From positions 497,501 through 561,500 of the forward strand of contig NC_019680.1 of the NCBI RefSeq assembly GCF_000316685.1: a stretch of 64,000 bases of DNA, in the 5' to 3' direction. The translations under genes were made by a program, and so were the position numbers. The notes beneath the pieces are model-generated. The model did no database searches. It was not told the origin of the DNA and saw only the letters and a list, made by a program, of their open reading frames with translations. Shown here piece after piece: positions 48,925 through 57,945 of this stretch; within the stretch, counting starts at the first letter, position 1, and every line of letters starts with the position of its first letter. The DNA comes from Synechococcus sp. PCC 6312. GTDB lineage: Bacteria; Cyanobacteriota; Cyanobacteriia; Thermosynechococcales; Thermosynechococcaceae.

Positions 48925-49650
48925 ATGTCAAAAATAATTCCTCAAACAATTGCTGAAAGAATCATTATTGCCCTTGATGTCCCAACAACCGAGGCTGCAT
49001 TTAGATTAGTTGACCAAATTCCCCAGGCCAGCTTCTGGAAGGTGGGTTTAGAGTTGTTTCTTAGGGCTGGACACGAGGTCATTCCAGAACTGAAGGCTCG
49101 CCAAAAGCACATTTTTCTAGACCTCAAACTTCATGACATTCCCAATACCGTTGCGGCTGCCTGTCGAATCCTCGCGAACTATGGGGTGGACTTGTTAACT
49201 ATTCATACAACGACTGGACGAACTGGCTTAAAAGCGGCTCAAGCTGCTCTCAAAGAATCATCTCAACAGTTGGGAATTTCGCCTGTAAAATTGTTGGGAG
49301 TGACCCTTTTAACCAGTTTTTCTAGTCGTGAACTAGCCTTTGATTTGAAAATCCCCCTCGAGTTACCTGACTATATTTTACAAATGGCCCTTTTAGCTCA
49401 GGAGTCGGACTTAAATGGGGTTATTTGTTCTCCTCAAGAAGCAACCATGATTCGCCAGGCCTGTGGAGAGGAATTTTTATTAGTTTGTCCGGGGATTCGT
49501 TTACCCAGTCAACAAAAGAAAGATGATCAACAGCGGACAATGACTCCCCAAGCCGCTTTCCAGGCCGGAGCGAACTACCTCGTGATTGGCCGGCCCATCA
49601 CCCAGGCCACCGATCCTGCTCAAGCTTTCCAGACATTGCTTGAAACTTAG
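48925..49650 (+). CDS. pyrF: Orotidine-5'-phosphate decarboxylase
   Basis: 241-residue TIM-barrel enzyme for the last step of UMP synthesis. IIIALDVPTTEAAFRLVDQI, the catalytic HIFLDLKLHDIPNT (Asp-Lys pair), and GANYLVIGRPIT are typical of group 1. ATG 48925 (MSKIIPQTIAERI) is chosen over the extended open frame from 48865. Convergent with thiL. Confidence 0.93.
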   Translation: MSKIIPQTIAERIIIALDVPTTEAAFRLVDQIPQASFWKVGLELFLRAGHEVIPELKARQKHIFLDLKLHDIPNTVAAACRILANYGVDLLTIHTTTGRTGLKAAQAALKESSQQLGISPVKLLGVTLLTSFSSRELAFDLKIPLELPDYILQMALLAQESDLNGVICSPQEATMIRQACGEEFLLVCPGIRLPSQQKKDDQQRTMTPQAAFQAGANYLVIGRPITQATDPAQAFQTLLET

Positions 49651-49651
49651 A

Positions 49652-49676
49652 GATTAGGAGAAGATTCTCCCCAATC
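49652..49676. terminator. Possible bidirectional terminator between pyrF and thiL
   Basis: GATT-A-GGAGAA at 49652-49662 mirrors TTCTCC-CC-AATC at 49665-49676, placed exactly between two convergent genes. There is no long T-tract, so it is weak or only a boundary hairpin. Confidence 0.35.
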
Positions 49677-49680
49677 AAGC

Positions 49681-50673
49681 CTAAAAATGCTGCCAGCGTT
49701 GGTCGGGATCAAGGGTCATGGTTTCAGTAGCAGTCATTAAGGTGATCCCCGGCCCAAGTGTAATTTCCCCAATTACTGCGGCATCGGCCCCAAGGTGAGG
49801 CATTAAGACTTTAGCGGCTTCCGGGGCTAGGGTTAAGACCAACTCAAAATCTTCCCCACCATATAGGCCCCAGGCCTGGCCTAATTCCCTTGGCAACTCC
49901 TTAACTAGGGGAAGTTGTTCTACCCAAAGGATGGCTCCCGTCTGACTTTGCTGACAAATTTGGATCACAGCATCCGCCAAGCCATCACTGCTATCCATCC
50001 CGGCAATCCTAGCTGTTGGTAAGTAGTGTTGAATGATCTCAATCACATCTAATCGGGGTCGGGGCCGTTGGTGGGTCTGAATCAGGGCTTGGCGTTGATG
50101 GGTGGTCAAAAACTCTCCCCAAGCTGGTTTTAACAATAGCTCCAGGCCCGCTCGCGCCGCCCCGTGGATCCCCGTTGCTAAAATCACATCCCCCGCCCGG
50201 GCCCTATGCCGATAGATTGCCGCTTGCGGATCTACTTCTCCCAAGGCCGTAATGGCTAGGCTTAACACATCTGACCGACAAACATCACCGCCTAAAATTG
50301 CCCCCCCCCCAAACTCTGTCAAGCAAGCTGCTAACCCCTGATAAATTTCCTCAACCCAGACCAAGGGTACATCCGGCCGTAAACTCAATCCGACTGTAAT
50401 CCCCAAAGGCCTGGCCCCCATTGCTGCCAAGTCGGATAAATTTGCCGCGGCCGCCCGCCACCCCACATCCTCAGGGGTCATCGTCACAATCCCCGGCCGG
50501 GCCAGCCCTAAGCTAAAATGCACCCCATCTACCAACAAATCCGTTGTCACCACCACCTGTTGGCCGGGTGAGATTGACACTAAGGCTGCGTCATCCCCCA
50601 CCACCTGGCCTGGACAGAACGTTTGGACAATTGCCAGTAGCCCAGACTCGCCAATATCCTTAACTAGGTGCAT
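49681..50673 (-). CDS. thiL: Thiamine-monophosphate kinase
   Basis: 330-residue ATP-dependent kinase making thiamine pyrophosphate. VVTTDLLVDGVHF, AANLSDLAAMGARPLGI and GMDSSDGLADAV are the AIR-synthase-related signatures, plus the late GGEDFELVLTL. Length normal. Upstream of it lies an exported protein gene on the same strand. Confidence 0.92.
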   Translation of the reverse strand: MHLVKDIGESGLLAIVQTFCPGQVVGDDAALVSISPGQQVVVTTDLLVDGVHFSLGLARPGIVTMTPEDVGWRAAAANLSDLAAMGARPLGITVGLSLRPDVPLVWVEEIYQGLAACLTEFGGGAILGGDVCRSDVLSLAITALGEVDPQAAIYRHRARAGDVILATGIHGAARAGLELLLKPAWGEFLTTHQRQALIQTHQRPRPRLDVIEIIQHYLPTARIAGMDSSDGLADAVIQICQQSQTGAILWVEQLPLVKELPRELGQAWGLYGGEDFELVLTLAPEAAKVLMPHLGADAAVIGEITLGPGITLMTATETMTLDPDQRWQHF

Positions 50674-50753
50674 GGGAACATTGGCCTCAAATTCTCACGA
50701 TCCAATTAGACCTAAGATAGCCGGCGAGCTAAATCATCACTGTTCCAGAATGG

Positions 50754-51206
50754 CTATTTTCCGGGCACTTCAACAACAACAGTAGCCGCAACAGGTTTAC
50801 CCTGATAAACAATCTGATCATGATTATTCCCATTCAGGCTAACTTTAATCTCATTCCGGCCTGGAGCCAACGGGGGTAGAAAAAAGTCTGGACAATAGAC
50901 ACGGGTGACCATCTTGCCATTGATATACAAATGGCCATGACCTGTATTCACATTACTGGGGGTATTAATCGCCCCTGGCGTAAACTGGAAATTTGTTGTT
51001 TTAATCCTGAGGTTATAACCCCGTTTTTGATCAGGAGTGACTTCCAAAGCAATTGTTGGTGCAAGCTGACCCGCTCGGACTTCGATGATGCCATGACTAT
51101 GCATTTCATGATGGTTTCCCCCCGCGACAGGCATCCCCAGACTTGGAAGAGGTAACAATCCTAAACCAACTACACTCAGGCCAACTAAACAACTACTTTG
51201 ATTCAT
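50754..51206 (-). CDS. Exported protein, possibly cupredoxin-like
   Basis: 150-residue protein with a signal peptide (CLVGLSVVGLGLLPLPSLGMPVAGG) and a His-rich start (NHHEMHSHG). The rest is beta-rich: LRIKTTNFQFTPGAINTPSNVNTGHGHLYINGKMV and KVSLNGNNHDQIVY. The pattern resembles periplasmic beta-sandwich proteins; a metal-related role is suggested only by the histidines. Not named. Confidence 0.65.
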   Translation of the reverse strand: MNQSSCLVGLSVVGLGLLPLPSLGMPVAGGNHHEMHSHGIIEVRAGQLAPTIALEVTPDQKRGYNLRIKTTNFQFTPGAINTPSNVNTGHGHLYINGKMVTRVYCPDFFLPPLAPGRNEIKVSLNGNNHDQIVYQGKPVAATVVVEVPGK

Positions 51207-51276
51207 GATTTCAACAAACCAACAACCTGGAATATCTTATCCAAACTTGCTTACCTGTGAACCGATCTAGTAATGA

Positions 51277-51540
51277 TCAGGGGCCAGCAAAAACCGCCGA
51301 CTCGACATCTTCGCGACTGAGGGAATACTTAAAAGCACGTTTCATCTGATGTCCCGGTGCTTCATAGAGAACAGTGAGTTCCTCAATATCCAAGCTAATC
51401 CAGGCCTGCCATTGGGGTGTTTTAAGCTGCCAACAGTGTAATTGTTCCCGATGTTGGACACAGCCATGCTCCCGTAACCAGGCCTCGATCAGGGGCAGAG
51501 GATGATTGTAGAGGGGTGTATCCGGGGCAGGTAGGTTCAT
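51277..51540 (-). CDS. DUF3143 family protein
   Basis: 87-residue cyanobacterial protein of unknown function (PLYNHPLPLIEAWLREHGC and WQAWISLDIEELTVLYEAPGH). The frame is open to 51591, but ATG 51540 (MNLPAPDTPLYNHPL) matches the family N-terminus. It follows the J-domain gene on the same strand, and the pairing is often seen in cyanobacteria, suggesting cotranscription. Confidence 0.8.
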   Translation of the reverse strand: MNLPAPDTPLYNHPLPLIEAWLREHGCVQHREQLHCWQLKTPQWQAWISLDIEELTVLYEAPGHQMKRAFKYSLSREDVESAVFAGP

Positions 51541-51611
51541 CAGGAATTTACTCAGACAAAAGCCAAGACAAAGCTCTCTGTAACCTAGCAAGATTATCTC
51601 AGTTCAAGCAA

Positions 51612-52064
51612 CTAACTCCAGGCCTGGAGCATCAATTCTCCCCGACTAATGCCAACGACAATCGCCAAAACTAAGCACCCCAAAAACGCCAAGCCCAAGA
51701 TAAACAAGGCAAAGATTTCCCCAGCCGATAAGGGCCGCTCTACCCCTTGCACCCCCAAGCCAACTCGCCATGAGTCCTTTTTATCTTGAGCTTTAGTCCC
51801 AGAGGCCGTAGTTTCAGCGTTTCCCCCCAAACTTTCTTGGCGCAGGTCGTATTGCTGCCGGAGGATTGGACTGTTTAAGACGGCATAGGCTTGGTTCAGA
51901 GCCTCAAACTTCTCCCGCGCTAAGGATAACGGCAACTGGGTCGTATCTGGATGATAGAGCTTACTTTTTTCCCGATAGGCCTGCCGTACTTGCACCAGAG
52001 ATGCTGAGGGCTGAATTCCCAGAACATCATAATAAGTCAGCTTACGGGTAGAGGACTGAGACAT
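51612..52064 (-). CDS. Membrane-anchored J-domain protein
   Basis: 150-residue protein with an N-terminal J domain (residues ~9-77: YYDVLGIQPSASLVQVRQAY, with the HPD motif in YHPDTTQLP) and one hydrophobic helix near residues 117-140. It can stimulate a DnaK-type chaperone at the membrane. There is no G/F or zinc region, so it is not a full DnaJ. It is upstream of the DUF3143 gene. Confidence 0.85.
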   Translation of the reverse strand: MSQSSTRKLTYYDVLGIQPSASLVQVRQAYREKSKLYHPDTTQLPLSLAREKFEALNQAYAVLNSPILRQQYDLRQESLGGNAETTASGTKAQDKKDSWRVGLGVQGVERPLSAGEIFALFILGLAFLGCLVLAIVVGISRGELMLQAWS

Positions 52065-52209
52065 ATCGCAATGGACAGAGGAATGCAGGCAGTGTGAATA
52101 GAATCAGGTTAAATCGGATCGGCCAGCTTGAGTTGATATTTTCTCAACATCATAGGCGAGTGAACTCAATCTGTCATGGGTAAACCAAGCCGGGTCAGCT
52201 AACCTCCCC

Positions 52210-53430
52210 CTATTTAATCAGATCGAAGATCTTGAACATCGGCAAATACATCGCCACCAGAATCGAACCCACCATGCCCCCCAAGACCGCAATCATCAAT
52301 GGCTCCATCACACTCGTTAAGGCTTTGACCGACTGCTCCACCTCATCCTCATAAAAGTCAGCCACCTTCATCAGCATCTTATCCAATTCCCCTGTTTCTT
52401 CACCAACATTGATCATCTGGGTGGCAAGGACAGGAAACACCCGCGCTCGTTGAATCGCAATACTCAGCATTCCCCCCGTTTGTACCTCTGCTTTGGCCGA
52501 GTCAATGGCATTGGCAATCACTTGATTTCCCGCAGTCTGGCTCACAATATCCAAGGAACGTAAAATAGGGACTCCAGAGCGGGATAATGATCCAAAGGTT
52601 CGACAAAACCGGGCTACTGCAGTTTTTTCCACCAACTCCCCAAACAAGGGCAATTTCAATAACAATTGGTCAAACATTAGCCGTCCAGGGGGAGTTTTAT
52701 AATAAGCACGAATGCCAATCACCAGGCCAACAATGGAAATAATCAGCAAGGCCATGTACTGGGGAGTCCGTAAAAACTCACTCAAGTTCACCATGAACTG
52801 AGTAAAGGGCGGCAGATCTCCACCGAGTTGTTTAAAGATGCCATCAAAAACCGGAATTAAAAAAATCACCATCCCTAGGAAAATCCCCACTGCCAACAGC
52901 CCAACCACGACTGGATAAGCTAAGGCTGATTTAATCTGGTTATCAAGCCGGGCTTGGTCTTCCAAGAGCTTAGAAATGCGGTTCAAAACCTCATCCAGTA
53001 CCCCCCCAGTTTCCCCGGCCTGGATCATCGCGACGTAGAGATTATCAAAGGCCTCCGGATGAGCCCGCATCGCGTCAGCCAGAGTCCCCCCCTGTTGAAT
53101 ATCGTTATTGACCGCCATCAGGACTTTTTTCAGCTTGGGATTCGTACATTGATCAGCCATCACCCCCAGGCCCCGCACCAGTGCCACCCCCGCATTCACC
53201 AGAGAGGCGAACTGTCGTGAGAAAATTGCCTTATCCTTCACCGTAATCTTGCTTAAAAAACTCAGGTCAAGGTCAGATTTAAGGGTCAGTTTCTGAGCTT
53301 CCTTAACCTCTAAAACCTGTAAGCCCTGACTCTGGATGGTAATCCGGGCATCACGAATCGAATCGGCGGTCTGCTTAACGGTCTTAAACTTACCCTGAGC
53401 ATCTTTAACCCGTAATTCATAGGTCGCCAT
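52210..53430 (-). CDS. pilC: Type IV pilus inner-membrane platform protein
   Basis: 406-residue GspF/PilC protein with two T2SSF domains (about residues 70-190 and 275-395), each followed by hydrophobic segments. SRQFASLVNAGVALVRGLGVM and FCRTFGSLSRSGVPILRSLDIV are the repeated signatures. Part of pilB-pilT-pilC, the motor for twitching motility and DNA uptake. Confidence 0.93.
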   Translation of the reverse strand: MATYELRVKDAQGKFKTVKQTADSIRDARITIQSQGLQVLEVKEAQKLTLKSDLDLSFLSKITVKDKAIFSRQFASLVNAGVALVRGLGVMADQCTNPKLKKVLMAVNNDIQQGGTLADAMRAHPEAFDNLYVAMIQAGETGGVLDEVLNRISKLLEDQARLDNQIKSALAYPVVVGLLAVGIFLGMVIFLIPVFDGIFKQLGGDLPPFTQFMVNLSEFLRTPQYMALLIISIVGLVIGIRAYYKTPPGRLMFDQLLLKLPLFGELVEKTAVARFCRTFGSLSRSGVPILRSLDIVSQTAGNQVIANAIDSAKAEVQTGGMLSIAIQRARVFPVLATQMINVGEETGELDKMLMKVADFYEDEVEQSVKALTSVMEPLMIAVLGGMVGSILVAMYLPMFKIFDLIK

Positions 53431-53500
53431 GGCTAAATTCCCTTTTTACCCCAGTGATGAACCCGACTTAAACACCCGTAACTACAGTTTCAACCTTGAC

Positions 53501-54598
53501 TTAATGCATGCCGGCCGCTGCAACTCCACTGCCAATTAACCGCTGCAACTCATCTGCCCGAGACGACTTGGAAATAGCCGCTTCGTAGCTAATCATCCCC
53601 GATTTATAATAATCCGCCAAGACTTTCTCCAGGGTTTGCATCCCCAATTTGCCCCCGGTTTGAATCGCGGAGTAAATCTGAGAAGTTTTCCCTTCCCGAA
53701 TCAGGTTAGAAATAGCTGGAGTCGTGATCATAATTTCCTGAGCCATGACCCGGCCGAACTCCCCTGGTTTAGGATTTTTCTTAGGAACCAAGGTTTGGCT
53801 GAAGACGGCCACCAAGGAGTTGGATAACTGCACCCGAATCTGAGTTTGCTGGGCCGGGGGAAAAACATCCACCATCCGATCCACGGTTTGGGGAGCCGAA
53901 CTCGTGTGTAACGTTCCAAAGACTAAGTGCCCCGTTTCTGCAGCGGAAATCGCCAACTGAATCGTTTCCAAATCCCGCATCTCTCCTACCAAAATAATAT
54001 CGGGGTCTTGCCGTAACGCCGCCCGTAAGGCATTGGCAAAATTCTTAGTATCCTCTCCCACTTGGCGTTGGTGAATTAAGCTTTTAATTGGTTCATAGAC
54101 AAATTCAATCGGGTCTTCCACAGTCAAAATATGTTCGGCTCGGGTTTTGTTGATCAGATCGATCATGGCCGCTAGGGTTGTGGTTTTTCCCGATCCCGTT
54201 GGGCCCGTCACCAAGATCAGCCCCCTCGGTCGCTCAGTCATTTCCCGAACAATATTAGGTAAGCCCAGTTGCTCAAAGGTGGGAATTTTAGAACTGAGGG
54301 CCCGCAAGCAAGCCGCATAAGTGCCTCGATCCTTATAGACATTGACCCGAAACCGGGCCAGGCCCCGCACCCCATAGGAGCAGTCCAATTCCCAGTTCTG
54401 CTCAAGATGCTTCCGTTGCGTATTGTTGAGCATACTGAAAATTAACCGCTGGCATTGTTCCGGAGTCATCGGCTCATACTCAGTCGGTGTTAATTTGCCG
54501 CTAATCCGAATGTAGGGGGGCAACCCAGCCGAGAGGTGTAAATCAGAACCACCGCTGGCCACCACCTGCTCCATTAAGTCTTCGATCATTAATTCCAT
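53501..54598 (-). CDS. pilT: Twitching-motility retraction ATPase
   Basis: 365-residue ATPase that depolymerises type IV pili. Walker A GPTGSGKTT (near residues 129-137), Asp box QDPDIILVGEMRD and His box FGTLHTSSAPQTVDRMVDVF are intact; the C-terminal LIREGKTSQIYSAIQTG is the PilT signature. It lies 70 bases upstream of pilC. Confidence 0.95.
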   Translation of the reverse strand: MELMIEDLMEQVVASGGSDLHLSAGLPPYIRISGKLTPTEYEPMTPEQCQRLIFSMLNNTQRKHLEQNWELDCSYGVRGLARFRVNVYKDRGTYAACLRALSSKIPTFEQLGLPNIVREMTERPRGLILVTGPTGSGKTTTLAAMIDLINKTRAEHILTVEDPIEFVYEPIKSLIHQRQVGEDTKNFANALRAALRQDPDIILVGEMRDLETIQLAISAAETGHLVFGTLHTSSAPQTVDRMVDVFPPAQQTQIRVQLSNSLVAVFSQTLVPKKNPKPGEFGRVMAQEIMITTPAISNLIREGKTSQIYSAIQTGGKLGMQTLEKVLADYYKSGMISYEAAISKSSRADELQRLIGSGVAAAGMH

Positions 54599-54690
54599 AG
54601 CTTTTATCCCTGAATATAGTTTTCCTAAATGTCTTACAATCTAACCAAATAGCTCATGACGAGGCTAACTTTATACCCATGCTCCATGAC

Positions 54691-56703
54691 TTAACTCTCA
54701 AAACGAGGAGTCATACAGAAGGGACAGTCTAACCACTCCTGCTGTAGTCCGGCGCTACAGACGCGACATGTCAGGGCACTTTTGCGTTTAGCCTTGAGTT
54801 CCGACTCCAGGCCGGTATCAGTAAAGGTCACCCGCTCCACTTCTTCAAAGGTGGTATGACCTTCTTGAACCAGTTGCAAACTATAAGCCAGCAAGGTTTT
54901 CATCCCCTCTTCAACGGCAGCTTCCTTAATTTGCTCTGTAGGGGCTGCTTCAGTAATCAGAGATTGCAGTCGTTCTGTCACCCGGAGAATTTCATAGACC
55001 CCGATCCGCCCTTTATAGCCAATCCCCCCACATTTGCTACACAGTGGTGCACCAGATGCCTTTGCTACCTGAATCTCTTCTGCCGTGAGACGGTTGGCTT
55101 TATAAAAGGTAGCTTGTAAGCTCTGGGAACTGGATAAGCCAAACCGAGCCAGTTCTTCCCGAGTGGGTTGATAGGGAATCCGACATTCGGAACAGACCCG
55201 CCGCATTAACCGCTGGGCCACCACCCCAATTAAGGAGGCTGAAACCATAAAGGGCTCCACTTCCATTTCTGAGAGTCGAGCAACGGCACTGGCTGCATCA
55301 TTGGTATGGAGCGTGGTTAAAACTAAGTGCCCAGTCAAAGCAGCTTCAATGGCGGTTTTAGCGGTTTCTTTGTCCCGAGTTTCCCCCACCAGGATCACAT
55401 CCGGGTCTTGCCGCAAGAAGGCTCGGAGAATTTCGGAAAAGTTCATATTTTTTTCCCGAATCACCTGCACCTGGGTCAGGCCAGGTAGGGTATATTCAAT
55501 CGGGTCTTCCGCCGTACTGATGTTGACACCGGGGCTGTTACACTCGGCCAAGGCCGAATAGAGCGTGGTCGTTTTTCCCGAACCCGTTGGCCCCGTGACC
55601 AGAATTAATCCGAAGGGTCGCTTGGTCATATCCCGGACAATGGCTAAGCTCTCAGGATCGGAAATCAATTTATCCAGGCCCAGTTGGGTAGAGGAGTTAT
55701 CCAAAATCCGAAGGACAACCTTTTCGCCCCAACGACTGGGTAGAGTGTTGACCCGGAAATCAATCCGCCGCCCCTGGAATATCTTGCGGATCCGGCCATC
55801 TTGGGGGGCCCGCCGTTCTGCAATATCTAAATCTGCCAGAATTTTAAAGCGAGAAACTACGGCTGGGATAATTTTCTTAGGTAGGGGATCAAAGGCCTGT
55901 TGAAGAACCCCATCCTTGCGAAAGCGAATCCGTAAAAACTCTTCTTGGGGTTCAATATGAATATCCGAAACTCCATCCTGTAAGGCTTTGGCTAAGACTT
56001 TGTTGACCAAGGCAATAATTGGGGCATCTTCAGCACCTTTGAGGGCATCAACAAGGTCAACTTCCTGCTCCCCATCAGCATCATCCAGGCCCCCAATGGC
56101 ATCCAAGTCTTCCTCAAGATCAATAGCCCCCAAGGCCGCCGGGCCAGTTTTAACGGATTCCTCTTGGAGTTGCTTTTCAAGAAATGGGGTGATCAGGTGT
56201 TGATAGTCTTCAAGAGTGATGACCATCCGCCGGAGCGTCAGGCCCTGCCCCCGTAACGCCTTCCCTAAGTTATCCACCGCTTCCAAATTATCCGGATCCA
56301 CCATCGCCACTAGCAGATAGGGGGGATCACTTTCCCGGTTCATAGAAATTGGGATGGCCTGGTAGGTGCGACAAATATCGATAGCCAACACCGTCCCAAT
56401 TAGCTGCCCAATTTGATCTGTGGGAAAGCGATTCAAGTCCGGATCAAGACAGTCAATACCGTAAATGACTTTTAGTTCAAATAATTGCTGCTTTTTATAT
56501 TGACGTAAAATATCTGGGGGCATCGCTCGCCCAGTGACATCTTGGAGTACCTGTACCAGGGATCGTCCCGATTTCCGACTTTCGGCCATCGCCTCCCTGA
56601 CTTGTTCAGAACTGGCATAACCGGACTCAACCAAAGCTTTTTGGGTCGGGGTATCATGCCGCCGCACGGTTAAAGCACGTCGTTGGGGAGGGGTATTGAC
56701 CAT
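54691..56703 (-). CDS. pilB: Type IV pilus assembly ATPase
   Basis: 670-residue extension ATPase. An MshEN-type domain occupies the N-terminal third, then the GspE ATPase: Walker A GPTGSGKTTTLY, RQDPDVILVGETRDKETA, TTLHTNDAASAVARL. Zn-binding Cys pairs are in CSECRIPYQP and CSKCGGIGYKGR. A short Cys-rich tail (CRVCSAGLQQEWLDCPFC) is unusual but continuous. First gene of pilBTC; divergent from grpE. Confidence 0.93.
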   Translation of the reverse strand: MVNTPPQRRALTVRRHDTPTQKALVESGYASSEQVREAMAESRKSGRSLVQVLQDVTGRAMPPDILRQYKKQQLFELKVIYGIDCLDPDLNRFPTDQIGQLIGTVLAIDICRTYQAIPISMNRESDPPYLLVAMVDPDNLEAVDNLGKALRGQGLTLRRMVITLEDYQHLITPFLEKQLQEESVKTGPAALGAIDLEEDLDAIGGLDDADGEQEVDLVDALKGAEDAPIIALVNKVLAKALQDGVSDIHIEPQEEFLRIRFRKDGVLQQAFDPLPKKIIPAVVSRFKILADLDIAERRAPQDGRIRKIFQGRRIDFRVNTLPSRWGEKVVLRILDNSSTQLGLDKLISDPESLAIVRDMTKRPFGLILVTGPTGSGKTTTLYSALAECNSPGVNISTAEDPIEYTLPGLTQVQVIREKNMNFSEILRAFLRQDPDVILVGETRDKETAKTAIEAALTGHLVLTTLHTNDAASAVARLSEMEVEPFMVSASLIGVVAQRLMRRVCSECRIPYQPTREELARFGLSSSQSLQATFYKANRLTAEEIQVAKASGAPLCSKCGGIGYKGRIGVYEILRVTERLQSLITEAAPTEQIKEAAVEEGMKTLLAYSLQLVQEGHTTFEEVERVTFTDTGLESELKAKRKSALTCRVCSAGLQQEWLDCPFCMTPRFES

Positions 56704-56924
56704 AGGGAAAACCGGGAAATGGGAGCAGTGGGATCGAACTTGCCTCTATATTAAACAAAACTCTCTGAGAAAGTGCCGTTCTATGGGATACTCGGCTGGA
56801 TTCTTAATGGTTTTCGGATTCCTGGGGCGGCGGTGGGTTAAGCTAAAAGTCAAGTGAGTTCAGGGAAATTAAGCAGTGCTTGCTTCAATCCTCCCAATTA
56901 GTGAACCCAAAGCATCCAATCTTG

Positions 56925-57683
56925 ATGAGTTCAAGGTCTTCAAGTTTAACTATGGCAGCAGAAGTTACCCCAGCCCAACCTGAACCCGAATCTCCTGAAA
57001 TGGTCAATCCCCATCATCTCGACATCTCTGACAACACCCCCCCAGTGGTGAATCCTGATTCAGAATCCCTCACCCCAGAAGCTACGGCTGATGCAGTCGA
57101 AAGCAGATCTTCAGATAACTCAGACGATCCCACTCCAGAAGTCATCGTTGCTCTCCAAGAGGCCATTACCCGGCTGTCCACAGAGGCTGATTCTTTTCGG
57201 CAACAATTAGAAGATCGGGATATTCAATACAAACGCCTCGCGGCAGACTTTGATAATTTTCGCAAACGGACTCAGCGGGAAAAAGACGAGTTAACGGAAC
57301 AGATCAAATGTTCTACCATCACCGAATTGTTACCTGTGGTGGATAGCTTTGAGCGGGCCCGCGCCCATATTGCCCCACAAACCGAGGCCGAAGAGACCAT
57401 TCACCGCAGCTACCAAGGGGTTTATAAACAATTAGTCGATTGCCTGAAACGGGTTGGTGTGGCCGCAATGCGCCCTGAGGGCAAACCCTTTGATCCCAAT
57501 CTCCATGAGGCGGTCATGCGGGAAGTTTCCAGTGAATATCCAGAGGGGACGGTGTTGGAGCAGTTAGTCCGGGGTTATATTTTGGGAGAACGGGTTCTGC
57601 GCCATGCCATGGTCAAGGTGTCCATCCCTGGGGAAAGTCATCCTCCTGTTGATCCGGAAAACGCAGAAGCCAGTTCTAATTAG
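56925..57683 (+). CDS. grpE: Nucleotide-exchange factor GrpE
   Basis: 252-residue cochaperone that releases ADP from DnaK. The N-terminal ~80 residues are acidic, Pro/Ser-rich and likely disordered; then the long coiled-coil ([24 protein letters not shown]) and the beta-domain ([23 protein letters not shown]) follow. ATG 56925 or ATG 56952 (MAAEVTPAQ) are both possible starts. Upstream of dnaK by 262 bases, which contain a CIRCE-like half-site. Confidence 0.9.
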   Translation: MSSRSSSLTMAAEVTPAQPEPESPEMVNPHHLDISDNTPPVVNPDSESLTPEATADAVESRSSDNSDDPTPEVIVALQEAITRLSTEADSFRQQLEDRDIQYKRLAADFDNFRKRTQREKDELTEQIKCSTITELLPVVDSFERARAHIAPQTEAEETIHRSYQGVYKQLVDCLKRVGVAAMRPEGKPFDPNLHEAVMREVSSEYPEGTVLEQLVRGYILGERVLRHAMVKVSIPGESHPPVDPENAEASSN

Positions 57684-57945
57684 TGGCAAAATTATTGCTT
57701 TTTGTAATCGTTTTGTTTGCGATTCCCCAGGCCTGGGACAGTCTTAGGTCTGGCTACGGCTTCATAAATTTTTGAGAGTGCCAATGTTAAGATGACCTCA
57801 TTAATGGGGTATTCTCCATTAAGAGCATGGTTAATTCAAAATAACCCGATTGGGTTTAAGTGTCCTTTCGACAAAGGATAAAAGCCAGCTTTTCATAGCA
57901 CCAATAGTTCACCACATAATCGTCCTAACACCACAATTTATAGTC

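Noticed and set aside
51612-52064. A second dnaJ
   Set aside because: It has only a J domain and a membrane helix, no Gly-rich or zinc regions.
57776-57784. CIRCE operator before dnaK (GAGTGCCAA)
   Set aside because: Only one half-site resembles the GAGTGCTAA arm; the other arm and the nine-base spacing are missing.
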